This document shows, in pieces, positions 28,101 to 34,480 of a stretch of DNA of 64,000 bases. Under the pieces are notes generated by a model. The model did no database searches and had not been told where the DNA came from. It was given only the letters and a program-made list of their open reading frames with translations. How positions within the stretch are numbered: the stretch's first letter is position 1; each line of letters opens with the position of its first letter. The DNA comes from Wyeomyia smithii (Eukaryota; Arthropoda; Insecta; Diptera; Culicidae): the NCBI RefSeq assembly GCF_029784165.1, contig NC_073694.1:24996506-25060505 (forward strand), written 5' to 3'. A program made the position numbers and the translations under genes.

Positions 28101-31100
28101 AAAATATATTGAAAAAATCAACTTGGTTCCCGGATGTTAGAAAAATTATTATTATTGCGCACTACAAAATAAGCTTCTACGGTCGTTTCAATGGCTCAAT
28201 CAAGTATGCAGACACATCAATATAACGTATGGGTCGTACCCCAAATTTCACCATCATTGAAGTTTTGATTTTAAGTTATAATTAGTGTTAAAATCTCATG
28301 TTAACTTTAAATAATTCGATAAGGGCGAAATGGTCACCTTTAGGTGGGGTGAAATGAGCACACCTTGTCACATAAACTTACCTGAAATTCATCTCAGTAG
28401 ACTTGTGAGTTTGTCTGTTTCCATAGTCAGTGTTTGTTTACAGTGATGGTGCGAACATATAGTAGAAAATCTTTGAGACCGAATCGGTCAGAAAAAGGGA
28501 CGGCAGGCAGAATTGGCGACCATAAGGCGCGATGGGACATTCACGAAACAAGCCGCCAAGTATCACGGCATCTCGCGACAAACGTTGCATGAATCAAATT
28601 TGTGTTTTTCACCATTATACGATAAAGTTTTTCACTGAAGACAGCTGAAATTTTTTGTCGTTTTCCATGCTTAAATTAGCAACCAAGTTAGGGTGCTCAT
28701 TATGCCCCTATTCCTCTAATCACTCACACTCATTTTTTTCGCAAGCCGATATCTTGTTCAATAAACACTTTTTTGAAAAACTTTGTATGACTAACTTGAA
28801 GTCGTCAAGTAGTACTACAACTTTGTCGAAGAGAGTATTGCTTGTGCTCAAAGACCGGAGCTTTGAGAGCATATTCTTGCAAACTATCGCGGTAATTACC
28901 ACGACCGCGATAATTTTCATAAATGTGCTCTCACGACTCCGGTGTTTTAGTAAGAGTAATACACTCTTCGACAAAGTTGTAGTACTACTTGAGGACGTCA
29001 AGTTTGTCATACAAAGTTGTTCAAACATGTGTGCGAGGTGTCGGCTTGGGAAAATGAGGAGTGTAACTTATAATTTACATCCTTGAAGGAAAATTCGATG
29101 AGAAATGCCACAAATGCGGAAGCGCACGTTACTGAAGGGCGAAATGCAGTTAGATTTACAATTAATCGGACAGGTTTTGTTTTTACTTGTATGCCTGAAG
29201 GGCACTGGGTACTGAAATGCCACTGCGACAGTCTTGCTGATTGTCTTTTGTGGCTGGCCCCGATTGCTGTGCACAGGTTACGGATTGCTCGTACTCATTG
29301 ATGGAGTAGAACTGTTTTGTTGTAAACCTGTACCCCAATTAGGTACAACATAGTTCATCAAACTAATGACCTGCTTGGGATTAGAGCTCCATACTTGGTA
29401 TGGAGTTGAAAGGTAACTTCCTAAGAAGTTGGACCTAGAGGAAGCAAGAGCTCCGCAAGAGCAAAACAAATGCTCTCTGGTTCAGATTTGCAGAATCGGC
29501 AGGTGTCGTTCAACACTACACCGATTTTCTTTAAATGATAAAAAGCGGGACAGTGTCCGGTAAGGAGTCCCGTGATTATCCGTAGTTCGTTACGATTTAG
29601 ACTAAGTAACTTTCTGGTGAATCCGGGGTTCGGATAGATTAACTTTTTAGCTTGTCTACAACCCTGTACCTGTTGCCATTGGGATACTATTTCTAGCCTT
29701 TTCCAAGTTAGTAGTTCACTTTTGATAGCGGAATTGGACGTACCCAGAAACGGCTCGGGGCCAATAAACCGCTGAGCTGATCCCTGTCTTGCTAGGTAGT
29801 CAGCTTGTTCATTACCCTTGACTCCGCAATGTCCGGGCACCCAAAACCCAACTCAGTTTTTCTGAGTTCTGCCGGGAGAGTTCCCGTAGAGTATATATGC
29901 ATTCCAAACAAGTTTGGAAGCGCATTTGACGGACTTAAGTGCTAGTAGTGCTGCTTGACTGTCCGAGTATATACCGATTTTCGCAAGTCTGTGGTTGCGT
30001 TTCAGACATATTTTTGCGCAGACATATATGGCAAATACCTCTGCTTGAAAAACGGTGGGCCATTTGCCCAGGGAAAATGTTTCCCTGATACCGGGTCCCT
30101 ATACACCGGATCCCATTTTCGAGCCATCCGTATAAAAACTGACTAACCATTGTTCCACATAGAGCGGTTTGTTTTCATCACTATACGGAATATCCATGTT
30201 GGTCCTAACGTCCATCCAGTCGGAGACTGTAGTTAATAGCGGAGTTAGTTTGAACTCCCTAAGTATGCGAAGGTATAGTTATCCTCCTTTGCAACCTTAG
30301 AGCGCCAAGCTCTGCTTCCTTTTTCACATGAAGATGTAGAGGTAGTAGGCAAAGCATAGCTTCCATGGCTGCAGTTGGAGTTGTTCGCATAGCGCTGGTA
30401 ACCGAAAGACATGCAAGTCTTTGAACTTTTTTGTGTTTGACTTGCGCAGTCACTTCGTTCACCTTAGGCCACCACACAAGGGCAGCATGGATGATTCTTG
30501 GTCGGGCAATGGTCTTGTAAGACCAGAGTGCCAAGTCTGGTTTCCGTCCCCAGGTCTTACCGAACAGAATTCTGCAGGCCCAGATCGCCGAGATCGCTTT
30601 CTTAGCGGCATGATCCAGTTGTGCAGACCAGTTCAGTTTCTTTTCCAGAAAAAATCCGAGGTATTTGACTTCATTGCTGAAGCCCAGTCGGACTCCATTC
30701 AGTTTTGGAGGCGTGATCGAGATCTTCCTTCGTCTACTGAATGGAATTAGGACTGTTTTTAATGGGTTTATGTTTAGACCCTCCTGTAGGCACCATAACG
30801 TGGTGGCATCCAGAGTCGCTTGCATTTTGCTCGACAGAGCTGCGTCATCTTTACCTCTGACGATGAGGACGATGTCATCAGCGTATCCAATGACCTCGTA
30901 TCCAAGCTGTGAAAGTTTATTGAGAAGTACGTCGACAACTAGTGACCATAACAAGGGCGAGAGAACTCCTCCTTGCGGGCATCCCTTGATCTCTGACATT
31001 GTTACAGACGAATCTCCCAAGGTTGCTGTGATTAGTCAGAGAAGCGCCGAGACACTCACCGTTAAGGCAACTGTCAACATCAAAACGGGCGAGTTGTATC

Positions 31101-34100
31101 ATTTTGCATTGCCGTTATTCGTTTTGATGTTGACAGTTGCCTTAACGGTGGGTGTCTTGTCATTTCTCTAATATACAGGTTCCCTAACTGTGATCTTTTT
31201 GCTAGAGAGCAGAAGAGAGTATCCAGCTCCTTGAAGTGTGGTCGATTCCCTTATTGGAGAGAGCCGTATTATTTGATGCAAAGGACGTGTTATCGAAGGC
31301 CCCTTTAATATCAAGAAAGGCACATAGCGCCGTCTCCTGATAACTCAGGGACTTTTCAATCAACGTCACTAAGCTGTGAAGAGCAGTTTCTGTTGACTTG
31401 CCGCTTTGATAGGCATGTTGGTTCCTATTCAGCGGGGAGTCTTTAAAAAACTCATCACGGATATATTTATCCATTATTTTCTCCATCAACTCGAGAAGTG
31501 ATGAAGTCAGACTTATGGGTCTGAAAGTCTTAGGTAGTGTATTATCCTTTCTTCGAACTTTGGGAATAAACACTATCTTCACCTTCAGCCAGTTATCCGG
31601 AATATAGCCCAAGATAAAGCTGGCTCGGACAGGTTACTTTTACAATAAATCGGACGCAACCAAGTGTGGAAGCTCATATCATGTCATGTCCGTGGATTTT
31701 TCTAATGAAGAAGGACGAGCAAGGACGGGCAGTGCGATACAAGGCCCGACTCCTTGCGAAAGATTTCTCCAGTAACCGGGACTGGGCTGAGATGAAACGT
31801 ACACTCCGGTGGCCAAGCTGGCAACAAACTAGTTAGTTCTTGTAATAGGCATCCACAAAGGCTTCTTCCTCCACCAGATGGATGTGAAGACAGGTTTCCT
31901 TTACGTCAAGCTGAAGGATAAAATCTACATCTCTGCTTCAGACGGAGTGAAATCTGCATCGGGGATGACGTGCCTGCTGCAAAAGTCGCCTTACGGACTC
32001 GCTTGTCAGGTCGTATTGAGACCACTACCTATATGTCAGATATCGCGACAAGGACAAGCTGTATTGACGGTCTTCTGGTTACCGGACGAAATTTGGCACC
32101 CAACTGCAAAAGAAGGTTTCATGCTCTGCCATCCTGTGGGGTATCTTGGTCCATTCCAGCAGCAGTCTTCAACCGAATGCGTTAAACCCAGTGGTAACGA
32201 TACCTGAACGGGCCCAAATCATTGAGTCTCGTTTATCAGAGGTACAGTGAAGCAAAAGCACTCGTTGGCTATGCCAATGCCACCGTCCATTGTGTCTATC
32301 GCAAGCAAAGCCGAATACGTCACTCTCGGCGCTGCAGCAACCGGCGCTCAGCAACCAACCTGTGGATCAGCGGCTTCCTGGAAGATCTTCGCGTGACTGC
32401 CAAACCTATGACAATATACGAGGATAATCATGGATGCGTTTGAATGGCCAAGAACCTGGAAAGTAAGAGGATGAAACACATCGACGTGAAACATCACTTA
32501 GTAAGTGGAACCCTGAAAATCGAGCCGATCGGAACCCATGAAAAACTGGCGGTTCTATTTACGAAACCGCTGGAAGGCACCCGCATAACGTTACTAACGT
32601 CGAACCTTAAACCTTCTTGAAAAGACAATATCATTATCTTCAACTTTGCCGAAAACACTATACCGATCAAGCAAGCCGTTCAGATACTGAAAATATTTTT
32701 TTTCATCAATAGACCCAATGTTCCCAATCTCGTCATTCTGAGCTCAATTTGGGATGATTTCCATTTTAACAAATTTCTGGCCTCCAGACGATCCGGAGAT
32801 CTATTTCAATTAGTTAGTTCAGTCCTTTGTTGACGGTATTTTTTTTTTGGCCTTTAGAAGCCATTTTGAGTCATTTAACTCACCACGTCAGTGACTGCAG
32901 GCAAGGCGAGTTACTAGCCTCGTCTTCTGTAATAGAGGCCATAATAACTTGCAAGTATATCAATTTCCTAAATTCATTGTATACGTTTTTTCTCAATTAC
33001 AGATCGTCTAAAACGAAACAGCACCCGTAAAGATCCACCACCGGCCCGACCGCCCCCCGTTTCGAACCAAAACAATGCCTTCAACGATAACACCGTGACG
33101 CTGCGCCACAAGCCGTCATGTAAGTAGAAAGAGTAAACTATACTTTTCAAAATCAATTATCAGTTATCGTTAACGGCGTTTAATCTTTTCTTTTGAAATG
33201 CGCGCAGTTGCGACTCAACAAGCGATTCCGAATGCTGGCTTCCAGCTGCAACAACAACAGCAGCAGCAGCAACACTACCAGAAAGCTAAAAACAAAGGAA
33301 AAGCACGCCTACGCAAGGAGGACATAGGAATGCCATCGAACTTCAAGCACCTGACGCACGTCGGCTGGAGCCCAACCAGCGGATTCGATCTAAGCGGCGA
33401 AGAGGAAACGCTCAAACCCTTCCTTGTGAAGGCAGGCGTGAGGGACCAACATGTAAGCGAGTGACACCGGCAGTCTTTTGTAATTGAATGTCAGATAATT
33501 GGCGGTTCTTTTTTCAGTTGAAAGATCGCGAAACTCGTGAGTTTATCTATGACTTTATTCAGAATCACAAGGTGCTTGATACGATGAAGCACGAGCAGAG
33601 TGGCAATCGGAAGCAGAAACCACCGGCACCGCCACCGGTTCCAATTAGGAACCACCAGGAGCAGGTTGGATAGTTTGATTGTAGCGAATGCAATATTACC
33701 ATACAGAAAAATGCCTTTTTCCAGCAACAACAGCAAATCAACGGTAACAATCAACAGCGAAACCCACCGCCACCGCCTCCCAACAGAACGCTACCGCCGC
33801 TCCCGGCTACGACCCCACCAAAGGTAAATCAAGCGCCTTCCCGACCGCCTCCAATGCAGCAACAGCTGGTGACTCCACCGGCAGCAGCACCCACTCCGGG
33901 ACCAGTAAGTTGATTGTGATGCTCTCGCAAAACCAGAAACTCTGATAATGATTTGATTTGCTTTTTTTATCAACAGCCTCCTCCTCCACCACCACCGCCA
34001 GTCTCTTCCGGAGCGGTTCCGCCTCCACCGCCACCAATGATGGCCCCATCGTCGCAAAAATCACCAGCCCCGCCGATAGTCGCTGATGACAGTCGGTCGG

Positions 34101-34480
34101 CACTGTTGGAAAGCATCCGTAAAGGAGCAACGCTAAAAGTAATTTGATTTGTTTTGTGTTGTGCCGTCATTATTACCAAATTTTAATTATGAATCTTTTA
34201 GAAAGTGGACCAAAGTGCGCTGAGCACCGGCAGCGGGGGTGACCCCCGCAGTGGTCTGCTATCGCAGATCCGCGACGGTATCGAGCTGCGACCGGTTGCC
34301 GATCGAGAGCAGAACGCTGCCGTCGATCGGAGCAGCGGAAGCGGGGGCAGTGGCGACTGTGGCACCGATGCCCTGGCGGACGCCTTGCGGCGAGCGCTGG
34401 CTGAACGAGGCCGTGTCATTCGGTCTTCGGATGAGGACGATAGTGACTCGAATTCGGCGAACGACGACTGGGATGATTAA
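990..34480 (+). CDS. WASp: Wiskott-Aldrich syndrome protein homologue (nine coding exons)
   Basis: WASp relays Cdc42 and phosphoinositide signals to the Arp2/3 complex and starts branched actin assembly in the cytoplasm. Nine exons (990-1100, 21346-21573, 21634-21733, 33003-33119, 33208-33452, 33518-33664, 33725-33904, 33977-34138, 34202-34480) join in phase to 1569 nt, 522 residues; family members are about 500. In order: WH1/EVH1 (about 15-147); polyQ (200-207); basic stretch (211-222); CRIB/GBD from I225 with the core FKHLTHVG; autoinhibitory helix region (268-293); proline-rich region (about 300-400); two WH2-like segments (SALLESIRKGATLKK near 415-431 and GLLSQIRDGIELRP near 448-462); central helix and an acidic end with the conserved Trp (NDDWDD). 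Every boundary is GT/AG. Family assignment is firm; splice sites come from sequence alone. Single-gene context, with introns 1 and 3 full of transposons. Confidence 0.93.
1101..5442. other. WASp intron 1, first part: no gene
   Basis: AT-rich intronic DNA with no supportable ORF. From about 3240 to 3700 the sequence has the style of a dispersed mosquito repeat (phrases such as CTTCAGCAAAGTTGTAGG, which recurs in altered form near 16315). At 3137 and 5286 there are single, opposed, diverged copies of the GCCGTTGA arm of the hairpin at 5443. Confidence 0.4.
5443..5490. repeat. 48-bp near-perfect hairpin (GCCGTTGA arms)
   Basis: Two 22-nt arms, GCCGTTGAGAGCAAAACTGG... and its complement, meet around a 4-nt loop with one mismatch. 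Diverged single arms lie at about 3137 and, inverted, at about 5286. It looks like two terminal repeats of a small element joined head to head. Confidence 0.6.
5755..5980. mobile_element. 226-bp palindromic MITE, TA-flanked (Tc1/mariner type)
   Basis: The ends are inverted repeats that start CCGTAC just inside a TA on both sides and continue into CATTCACCGCTCACTT; the arms pair over most of the element. A TA duplication with CCGTAC-type ends suggests a non-autonomous Tc1/mariner-like element. It has no coding capacity. Confidence 0.7.
5981..7289. other. WASp intron 1: nothing recognised
   Basis: AT-rich intronic sequence without a supportable gene. The stretch 6770-7289 is less AT-rich and may be older decayed LINE sequence leading into the RTE-like fragment that follows, but I could not align it to any family. 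Confidence 0.3.
7290..7600 (-). pseudogene. RTE-like LINE reverse transcriptase fragment
   Basis: On the - strand this reads as a decayed piece of reverse transcriptase with FKAAYESLKRNELWQTIFEH and PTKLIKLSRA. The same block is recognisable in the copies at 36.5-38.2 kb and 56.5 kb (DFKAAYDSVKR..ELW). It has no intact ORF of useful length and is an isolated fragment. Confidence 0.65.
7590..7850. repeat. Irregular TGCAGATTTTT tandem repeat
   Basis: About nine imperfect copies of TGTGCAGATTTTTnnAGA at uneven spacing of roughly 20-40 bp, directly next to the RTE-like fragment. Low-complexity satellite-like DNA, no coding potential. Confidence 0.6.
8326..8579. repeat. Two tandem ~127-bp copies
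   Basis: Units 8326-8452 and 8453-8579 are about 85-90% alike: each runs from AGTTCAT.AGAAGCTGC through CTCCTCTTCTTTGGAACC and GTTCACATAAAGTTCACA to TTAGCATTTTATCCGTAC. This is a local duplication within the CCCAAG element. Confidence 0.8.
8649..9766. mobile_element. 1118-bp TIR element with TGACG target duplication
   Basis: Left end CACAGAGGAGTACCT and right end, reversed, CACAGAGGAGTAACT are inverted repeats; similarity continues into CTGGCCAAAAT. TGACG flanks both sides (8644-8648, 9767-9771). No transposase ORF is visible, so it is non-autonomous. It sits inside the CCCAAG element and is therefore younger. Confidence 0.75.
10685..10765 (+). repeat. tRNA-like head of a SINE (tentative)
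   Basis: Contains a good RNA polymerase III B box (GAGTTCGAATCTGG) and, about 45 bases earlier, a poorer A-box-like stretch (AGTGGTATGAATCTAGG). An A-rich AATAAAATAAATAAA tail follows near 10780. No complete cloverleaf and no target duplication were found, so this is a tRNA-derived relic at best. Confidence 0.35.
11150..14555. other. WASp intron 1: unique-looking, possible regulatory DNA
   Basis: No ORF or transposon end recognised. The parts 11280-11680 and 12440-12870 are less AT-rich and less repetitive than their surroundings and could hold intronic enhancers; this is only an impression of composition. A short TA microsatellite lies near 13595. Confidence 0.3.
14556..14900. repeat. Degenerate A-rich tandem repeat (TGAGCTCAGAATnGC type)
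   Basis: Loose repeats with a period of roughly 60-75 bp, each with an A-rich half and a half like CCTCAGAATCGCTGAAAACG. The same family forms the longer array at 52790-54320. Confidence 0.5.
14901..15850. other. WASp intron 1: nothing recognised
   Basis: AT-rich intronic DNA without supportable ORFs, RNA genes or transposon ends. Confidence 0.3.
15851..15943 (-). repeat. SINE fragment, same family as 24385-24536
   Basis: On the - strand it follows the SINE at 24.4 kb from the B-box region (here decayed to ATTCGAATATTAG) through ...TTTTTGG.TATCAAAGGACTTAGGCATGGG-type sequence to CACCAGCCCAACCC. The tRNA-like 5' half is missing. Confidence 0.5.
16408..16938. mobile_element. 531-bp TA-flanked MITE (CAGTCAAAC ends)
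   Basis: Inverted ends CAGTCAAACCTGATTTTGTG (left) and CTGTCAAACTTGTTTTTGTG (right, reversed), each with TA outside. The interior repeats TTTTGTGCGA motifs and TATGCGGTTCCTATCC in both orientations. TA duplication plus CAGT-type ends point to Tc1/mariner mobilisation; no ORF. Confidence 0.75.
17551..17798 (-). mobile_element. 248-bp tRNA-derived SINE with 15-bp target duplication
   Basis: Perfect direct repeats ACAAAAATCTTTACA lie at 17536-17550 and 17799-17813. Read on the - strand the element opens with a tRNA-like head carrying an A box (TGTGGTTAGCGATG) and a textbook B box (GGTTCGATTCCCG), then a non-tRNA body, and ends in a short TTGTTGTAT tail. The exact target duplication marks it as a recent insertion. 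It could be a Feilai-type mosquito SINE, but that name was not tested. Confidence 0.88.
17960..18172 (+). pseudogene. Tc1/mariner-like transposase, N-terminal piece
   Basis: One frame reads TDIVRQFVDTGYARSGIYNI then LELLDNNQ and, after a frame change, RKPGSGRPTTLSDIMLQRML. This is the helix-turn-helix plus GRP(R) linker of Tc1/mariner transposases (DNA binding at the element ends). There is no start-to-stop frame. The protein continues only at about 19455, so the gene is split by about 1.3 kb. Confidence 0.7.
18640..18840 (-). pseudogene. RTE-like LINE C-terminal fragment
   Basis: On the - strand it reads LSGDEIEEVGNCVHLGDYRR, then a lesion, then KLTIYKTLI, matching the VDEFIYLGTLVT...KLALYKTLI block of the RTE-like copy at 36.5 kb, but from a diverged subfamily. 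Short, broken, and inside the split transposase. Confidence 0.5.
18850..19140. repeat. Three diverged ~100-bp tandem units
   Basis: Repeats of a unit containing AGAAGTCGTCATCTTGGATT / AGAAGTAGCCATCTTAGAAT, TTCTGGCCTCTGGGTATCAT / TTCTTGGCTCATGGGCATCG and a TTTTGG..ATTTTCCGGAA-type end. Satellite-like, no coding potential. Confidence 0.55.
19455..19727 (+). pseudogene. Tc1/mariner-like transposase, middle piece
   Basis: Open frame reading KGKTENKGATSLRALGWEVG, then TVKKYPAHMD (second helix-turn-helix), then the start of the catalytic domain (ALDGKDWQGTSYFTSP) where the first catalytic Asp region should lie. The expected MDDES motif is damaged, and the rest of the catalytic domain is missing because the frame runs into an unrelated RNase H fragment at about 19730. 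Same family as 17960-18172. Confidence 0.65.
19730..19860 (+). pseudogene. LOA-type LINE RNase H fragment
   Basis: Reads LYWVPGHCGIKAMKKQMKWA followed by a region equal to STSQFIGLEP-type sequence after a frameshift, matching the MPGHCGVKGNEQADYLARQG...FIGPEPF block of the LINE at 29.4-31.6 kb. About 40 residues only, joined directly to the transposase remnant. Confidence 0.6.
19861..21345. other. WASp intron 1, 3' part: no gene
   Basis: No repeat ends or ORFs recognised. From about 20500 to 21300 the base composition is more even and palindromic transcription-factor-like words are common (for example CGATCGATCG near 21033), so cis-regulatory DNA is possible but unproven. Confidence 0.3.
21346..21573 (+). 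CDS. WASp: WASp exon 2 (residues 38-113, WH1 core)
   Basis: Preceded by a pyrimidine tract and CAG acceptor and followed by GTGAGA. It encodes the main part of the WH1/EVH1 fold, beginning TQCTAVVQLY and containing WVKRWTGALCFIKD and SYFFRLY, the classic WASp WH1 strand pattern. Phase 0 at both ends, 76 codons. Confidence 0.93.
21634..21733 (+). CDS. WASp: WASp exon 3 (end of WH1)
   Basis: Starts DGIVAFNFATEEEAAAF, the C-terminal strand and helix of the WH1 domain. It ends one base into an Asp codon before GTACGT, and that codon is completed by exon 4 at 33003. The following intron of 11,269 bp separates WH1 from the GBD half of the protein. Confidence 0.9.
22402..24084. mobile_element. 1683-bp CCCAAGTAACAATT element
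   Basis: The first 14 bases, CCCAAGTAACAATT, recur exactly inverted at the right end (AATTGTTACTTGGG); AG lies outside on both sides. The interior has many AATAAAAC/GTTTTATT words in both orientations and no transposase ORF, so it is non-autonomous. It shares the CCCAAG start and AG flanks with the element at 8169. Confidence 0.7.
24385..24536 (-). repeat. tRNA-derived SINE
   Basis: On the - strand: GGGAGCTGCGTAGCCGCAAG head, a CCGCTTTTTCAAGCGG anticodon-like stem, the B box GGGTTCGAATCTT, then a body ending in CCACCAGTTACCC. The fragment at 15851 shares the body. Target duplications could not be fixed. The tRNA-like part is not an intact tRNA gene. Confidence 0.6.
24557..24686. repeat. 56-bp-stem, 18-nt-loop inverted repeat
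   Basis: Arms 24557-24612 and 24631-24686 are complementary at 55 of 56 positions, with loop 24613-24630. The word AACAGTCGGTTGT stands both just before the first arm and inside the loop. RNA read from either strand would fold into one long hairpin. Confidence 0.9.
24687..25552. other. WASp intron 3: dispersed repeat, no gene
   Basis: AT-rich. From about 25200 to 25500 the phrasing (for example TTTTTCGAGATAACTCCATAAT, AGCTGATATTTTGCACATC) is that of a dispersed mosquito repeat, but no element ends are visible. Confidence 0.3.
25553..26012 (+). mobile_element. MITE family 1, copy A
   Basis: About 50-bp imperfect inverted ends: left ATGTCGTTTTCGTTTTTGCG then GGACTACACTTTG, right (reversed) ATGTCGAATTCGTTTTTACG then GGACTACAATTTG. 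Copies B (44129, inverted) and C (53113) are in this window. Apparent ORFs are shared by the copies only because the DNA is shared. Confidence 0.7.
26280..26930 (+). pseudogene. Ty1/copia-type Gag remnant
   Basis: An 88-residue open piece (26357-26620) and its continuation in other frames (HLLEFDDLMRQLKTTDTTLA) follow the UBN2-type Gag pattern of copia elements (VLEVVRDKTTAKEMWTSLNE). In a live element Gag forms the particle shell. There is an in-frame stop at 26621 and later frameshifts. The matching reverse transcriptase part lies at 31.7-32.6 kb, beyond several younger insertions. Confidence 0.7.
27015..28090. mobile_element. PIF/Harbinger-type element, TTA target duplication
   Basis: Inverted ends GGGCATCTTCAGCGGTGGTC (exact for 20 bases) flanked on both sides by TTA (27012-27014, 28091-28093), the hallmark of PIF/Harbinger. 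Length 1076 bp. A 93-residue ORF at 27283-27561 with no recognised domain lies inside. No DDE nuclease is present, so it needs a transposase from elsewhere. Confidence 0.85.
28300..28710 (+). pseudogene. pogo/Tigger-like transposase N-terminus in a small element
   Basis: From 28446 the + strand reads MVRTYSRKS and, after a frameshift, ELATIRRDGTFTKQAAKYHG then ISRQTLHES. This is a Psq/CENP-B-type helix-turn-helix as found at the N-terminus of pogo transposases. Weak inverted ends with GGGGTGAAATGAGCAC at the left and ATGAGCACCC (reversed) at about 28690 suggest an internally deleted copy. Confidence 0.55.
28721..29060. mobile_element. ~340-bp palindromic (foldback) MITE
   Basis: The two halves are complementary nearly end to end: CTTTGTATGA and AGTAGTACTACAACTTTGTC appear in both arms, and the centre contains CTATCGCGGTAATTACC. 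Because of the symmetry both strands show similar ORFs, which are artefacts. Ends resemble CACTC...TCATTTT. Inserted next to the pogo-like piece. Confidence 0.75.
29070..31612 (-). pseudogene. LOA/Lian-type non-LTR retrotransposon, 5'-truncated and broken
   Basis: Three - strand blocks in order. 31612-31202 reads reverse transcriptase fingers (GYIPDNWLKVKIVFIPK, FRPISLTSSLLELMEKIMDK). 31020-30259 reads the palm with CPQGGVLSPLLW and the catalytic YADD box (GYADDIVLIV). 29840-29421 reads an RNase H domain (PGHCGVKGNEQADYLARQ) and a Cys-rich tail (CRFCKSEPES). RNase H after the reverse transcriptase is typical of the LOA and I groups; Lian of Aedes is a known LOA element. The blocks are in different frames, and a palindrome interrupts the palm. 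The endonuclease is missing. Not functional. Confidence 0.75.
31049..31160. repeat. Short palindromic insertion in the LOA-type LINE
   Basis: Arms containing CACCGTTAAGGCAACTGTCA and CATCAAAACG, and their exact complement at 31110-31149, are separated by about 22 bases. The LINE frame is broken here, so this looks like a small foldback MITE inserted into the reverse transcriptase region. Confidence 0.7.
31660..32620 (+). pseudogene. Ty1/copia-type reverse transcriptase / RNase H remnant
   Basis: Broken frames read KKDEQGRAVRYKARLLAKDF, then MDVKTGFLYVKLKDKIYISA and KSPYGLACQ (copia reverse transcriptase), then KAEYVTLGAAATGA, DLRVTAKPMTIYEDNHGC and HIDVKHH (copia RNase H). At least three frameshifts and stops. 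The RNase H end is followed by a polypurine-poor region with no visible LTR. Probably the 3' half of the element whose Gag is at 26.3 kb. Confidence 0.7.
32621..33002. other. WASp intron 3, last part
   Basis: Contains two loose units of the GAGCTCAATTTGGGAT / GAAGCCATTTTGAGTCAT tandem-repeat family seen elsewhere in the window, then the exon 4 branch region and acceptor. Confidence 0.35.
33003..33119 (+). CDS. WASp: WASp exon 4 (linker)
   Basis: Follows a TTCTCAATTACAG acceptor and completes the split Asp codon. It encodes a proline- and asparagine-rich linker between WH1 and the basic/CRIB region (residues about 147-185, including RKDPPPARPPPVS). It ends one base into a codon before GTAAGT. 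Composition is ordinary for WASp linkers. Confidence 0.85.
33208..33452 (+). CDS. WASp: WASp exon 5 (polyQ, basic region, CRIB)
   Basis: Follows CGCGCAG. It encodes a run of eight glutamines, a lysine/arginine-rich stretch that in the family binds phosphoinositides, and the Cdc42-binding CRIB motif (IGMPSNFKHLTHVGW, residues 225-239). It ends with GTAAGC. An earlier in-exon GTGAGG could serve as a donor but would break the downstream phase. Confidence 0.9.
33518..33664 (+). CDS. WASp: WASp exon 6 (autoinhibitory part of the GBD)
   Basis: Begins LKDRETREFIYDFIQNHK, the helix that in WASp proteins contacts the central segment in the closed state, then enters the proline-rich region. Phase 0 at both ends, 49 codons. 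The donor GTTGGA is weaker than the others. Confidence 0.88.
33725..33904 (+). CDS. WASp: WASp exon 7 (proline-rich region)
   Basis: Sixty codons rich in Gln and Pro, the part that in the family binds SH3 domains and profilin. An internal GTAAAT at about 33822 could be an alternative donor, but the frame stays open to the GTAAGT at 33905, which gives phase 0 and matches exon 8. Confidence 0.85.
33977..34138 (+). CDS. WASp: WASp exon 8 (proline-rich end and first WH2)
   Basis: Starts with a run of prolines and ends in a WH2 actin-binding segment (DDSRSALLESIRKGATLK) that is completed in exon 9. Acceptor ATCAACAG, donor GTAATT. Phase 0 at both ends, 54 codons. Confidence 0.88.
34202..34480 (+). 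CDS. WASp: WASp exon 9 (second WH2, central, acidic, stop)
   Basis: Follows TTTTAG. It continues the first WH2 (KKVD), then has a second WH2-like segment (GLLSQIRDGIELRPV), a central amphipathic helix (ALRRALAERGRVI) and the acidic Arp2/3-binding tail with a single Trp three residues from the end, before TAA at 34478-34480. Confidence 0.92.
   Translation, partial: KVDQSALSTGSGGDPRSGLLSQIRDGIELRPVADREQNAAVDRSSGSGGSGDCGTDALADALRRALAERGRVIRSSDEDDSDSNSANDDWDD

Noticed and set aside
28655..29086. 143-codon + ORF and its - strand twin
   Set aside because: Both arise from a palindrome; the same peptide on both strands is a symmetry artefact.
33953..34147. Separate small ORF starting in WASp intron 7
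   Set aside because: It is exon 8 of WASp read from an intronic start; the acceptor at 33976 and the phases fix the exon.
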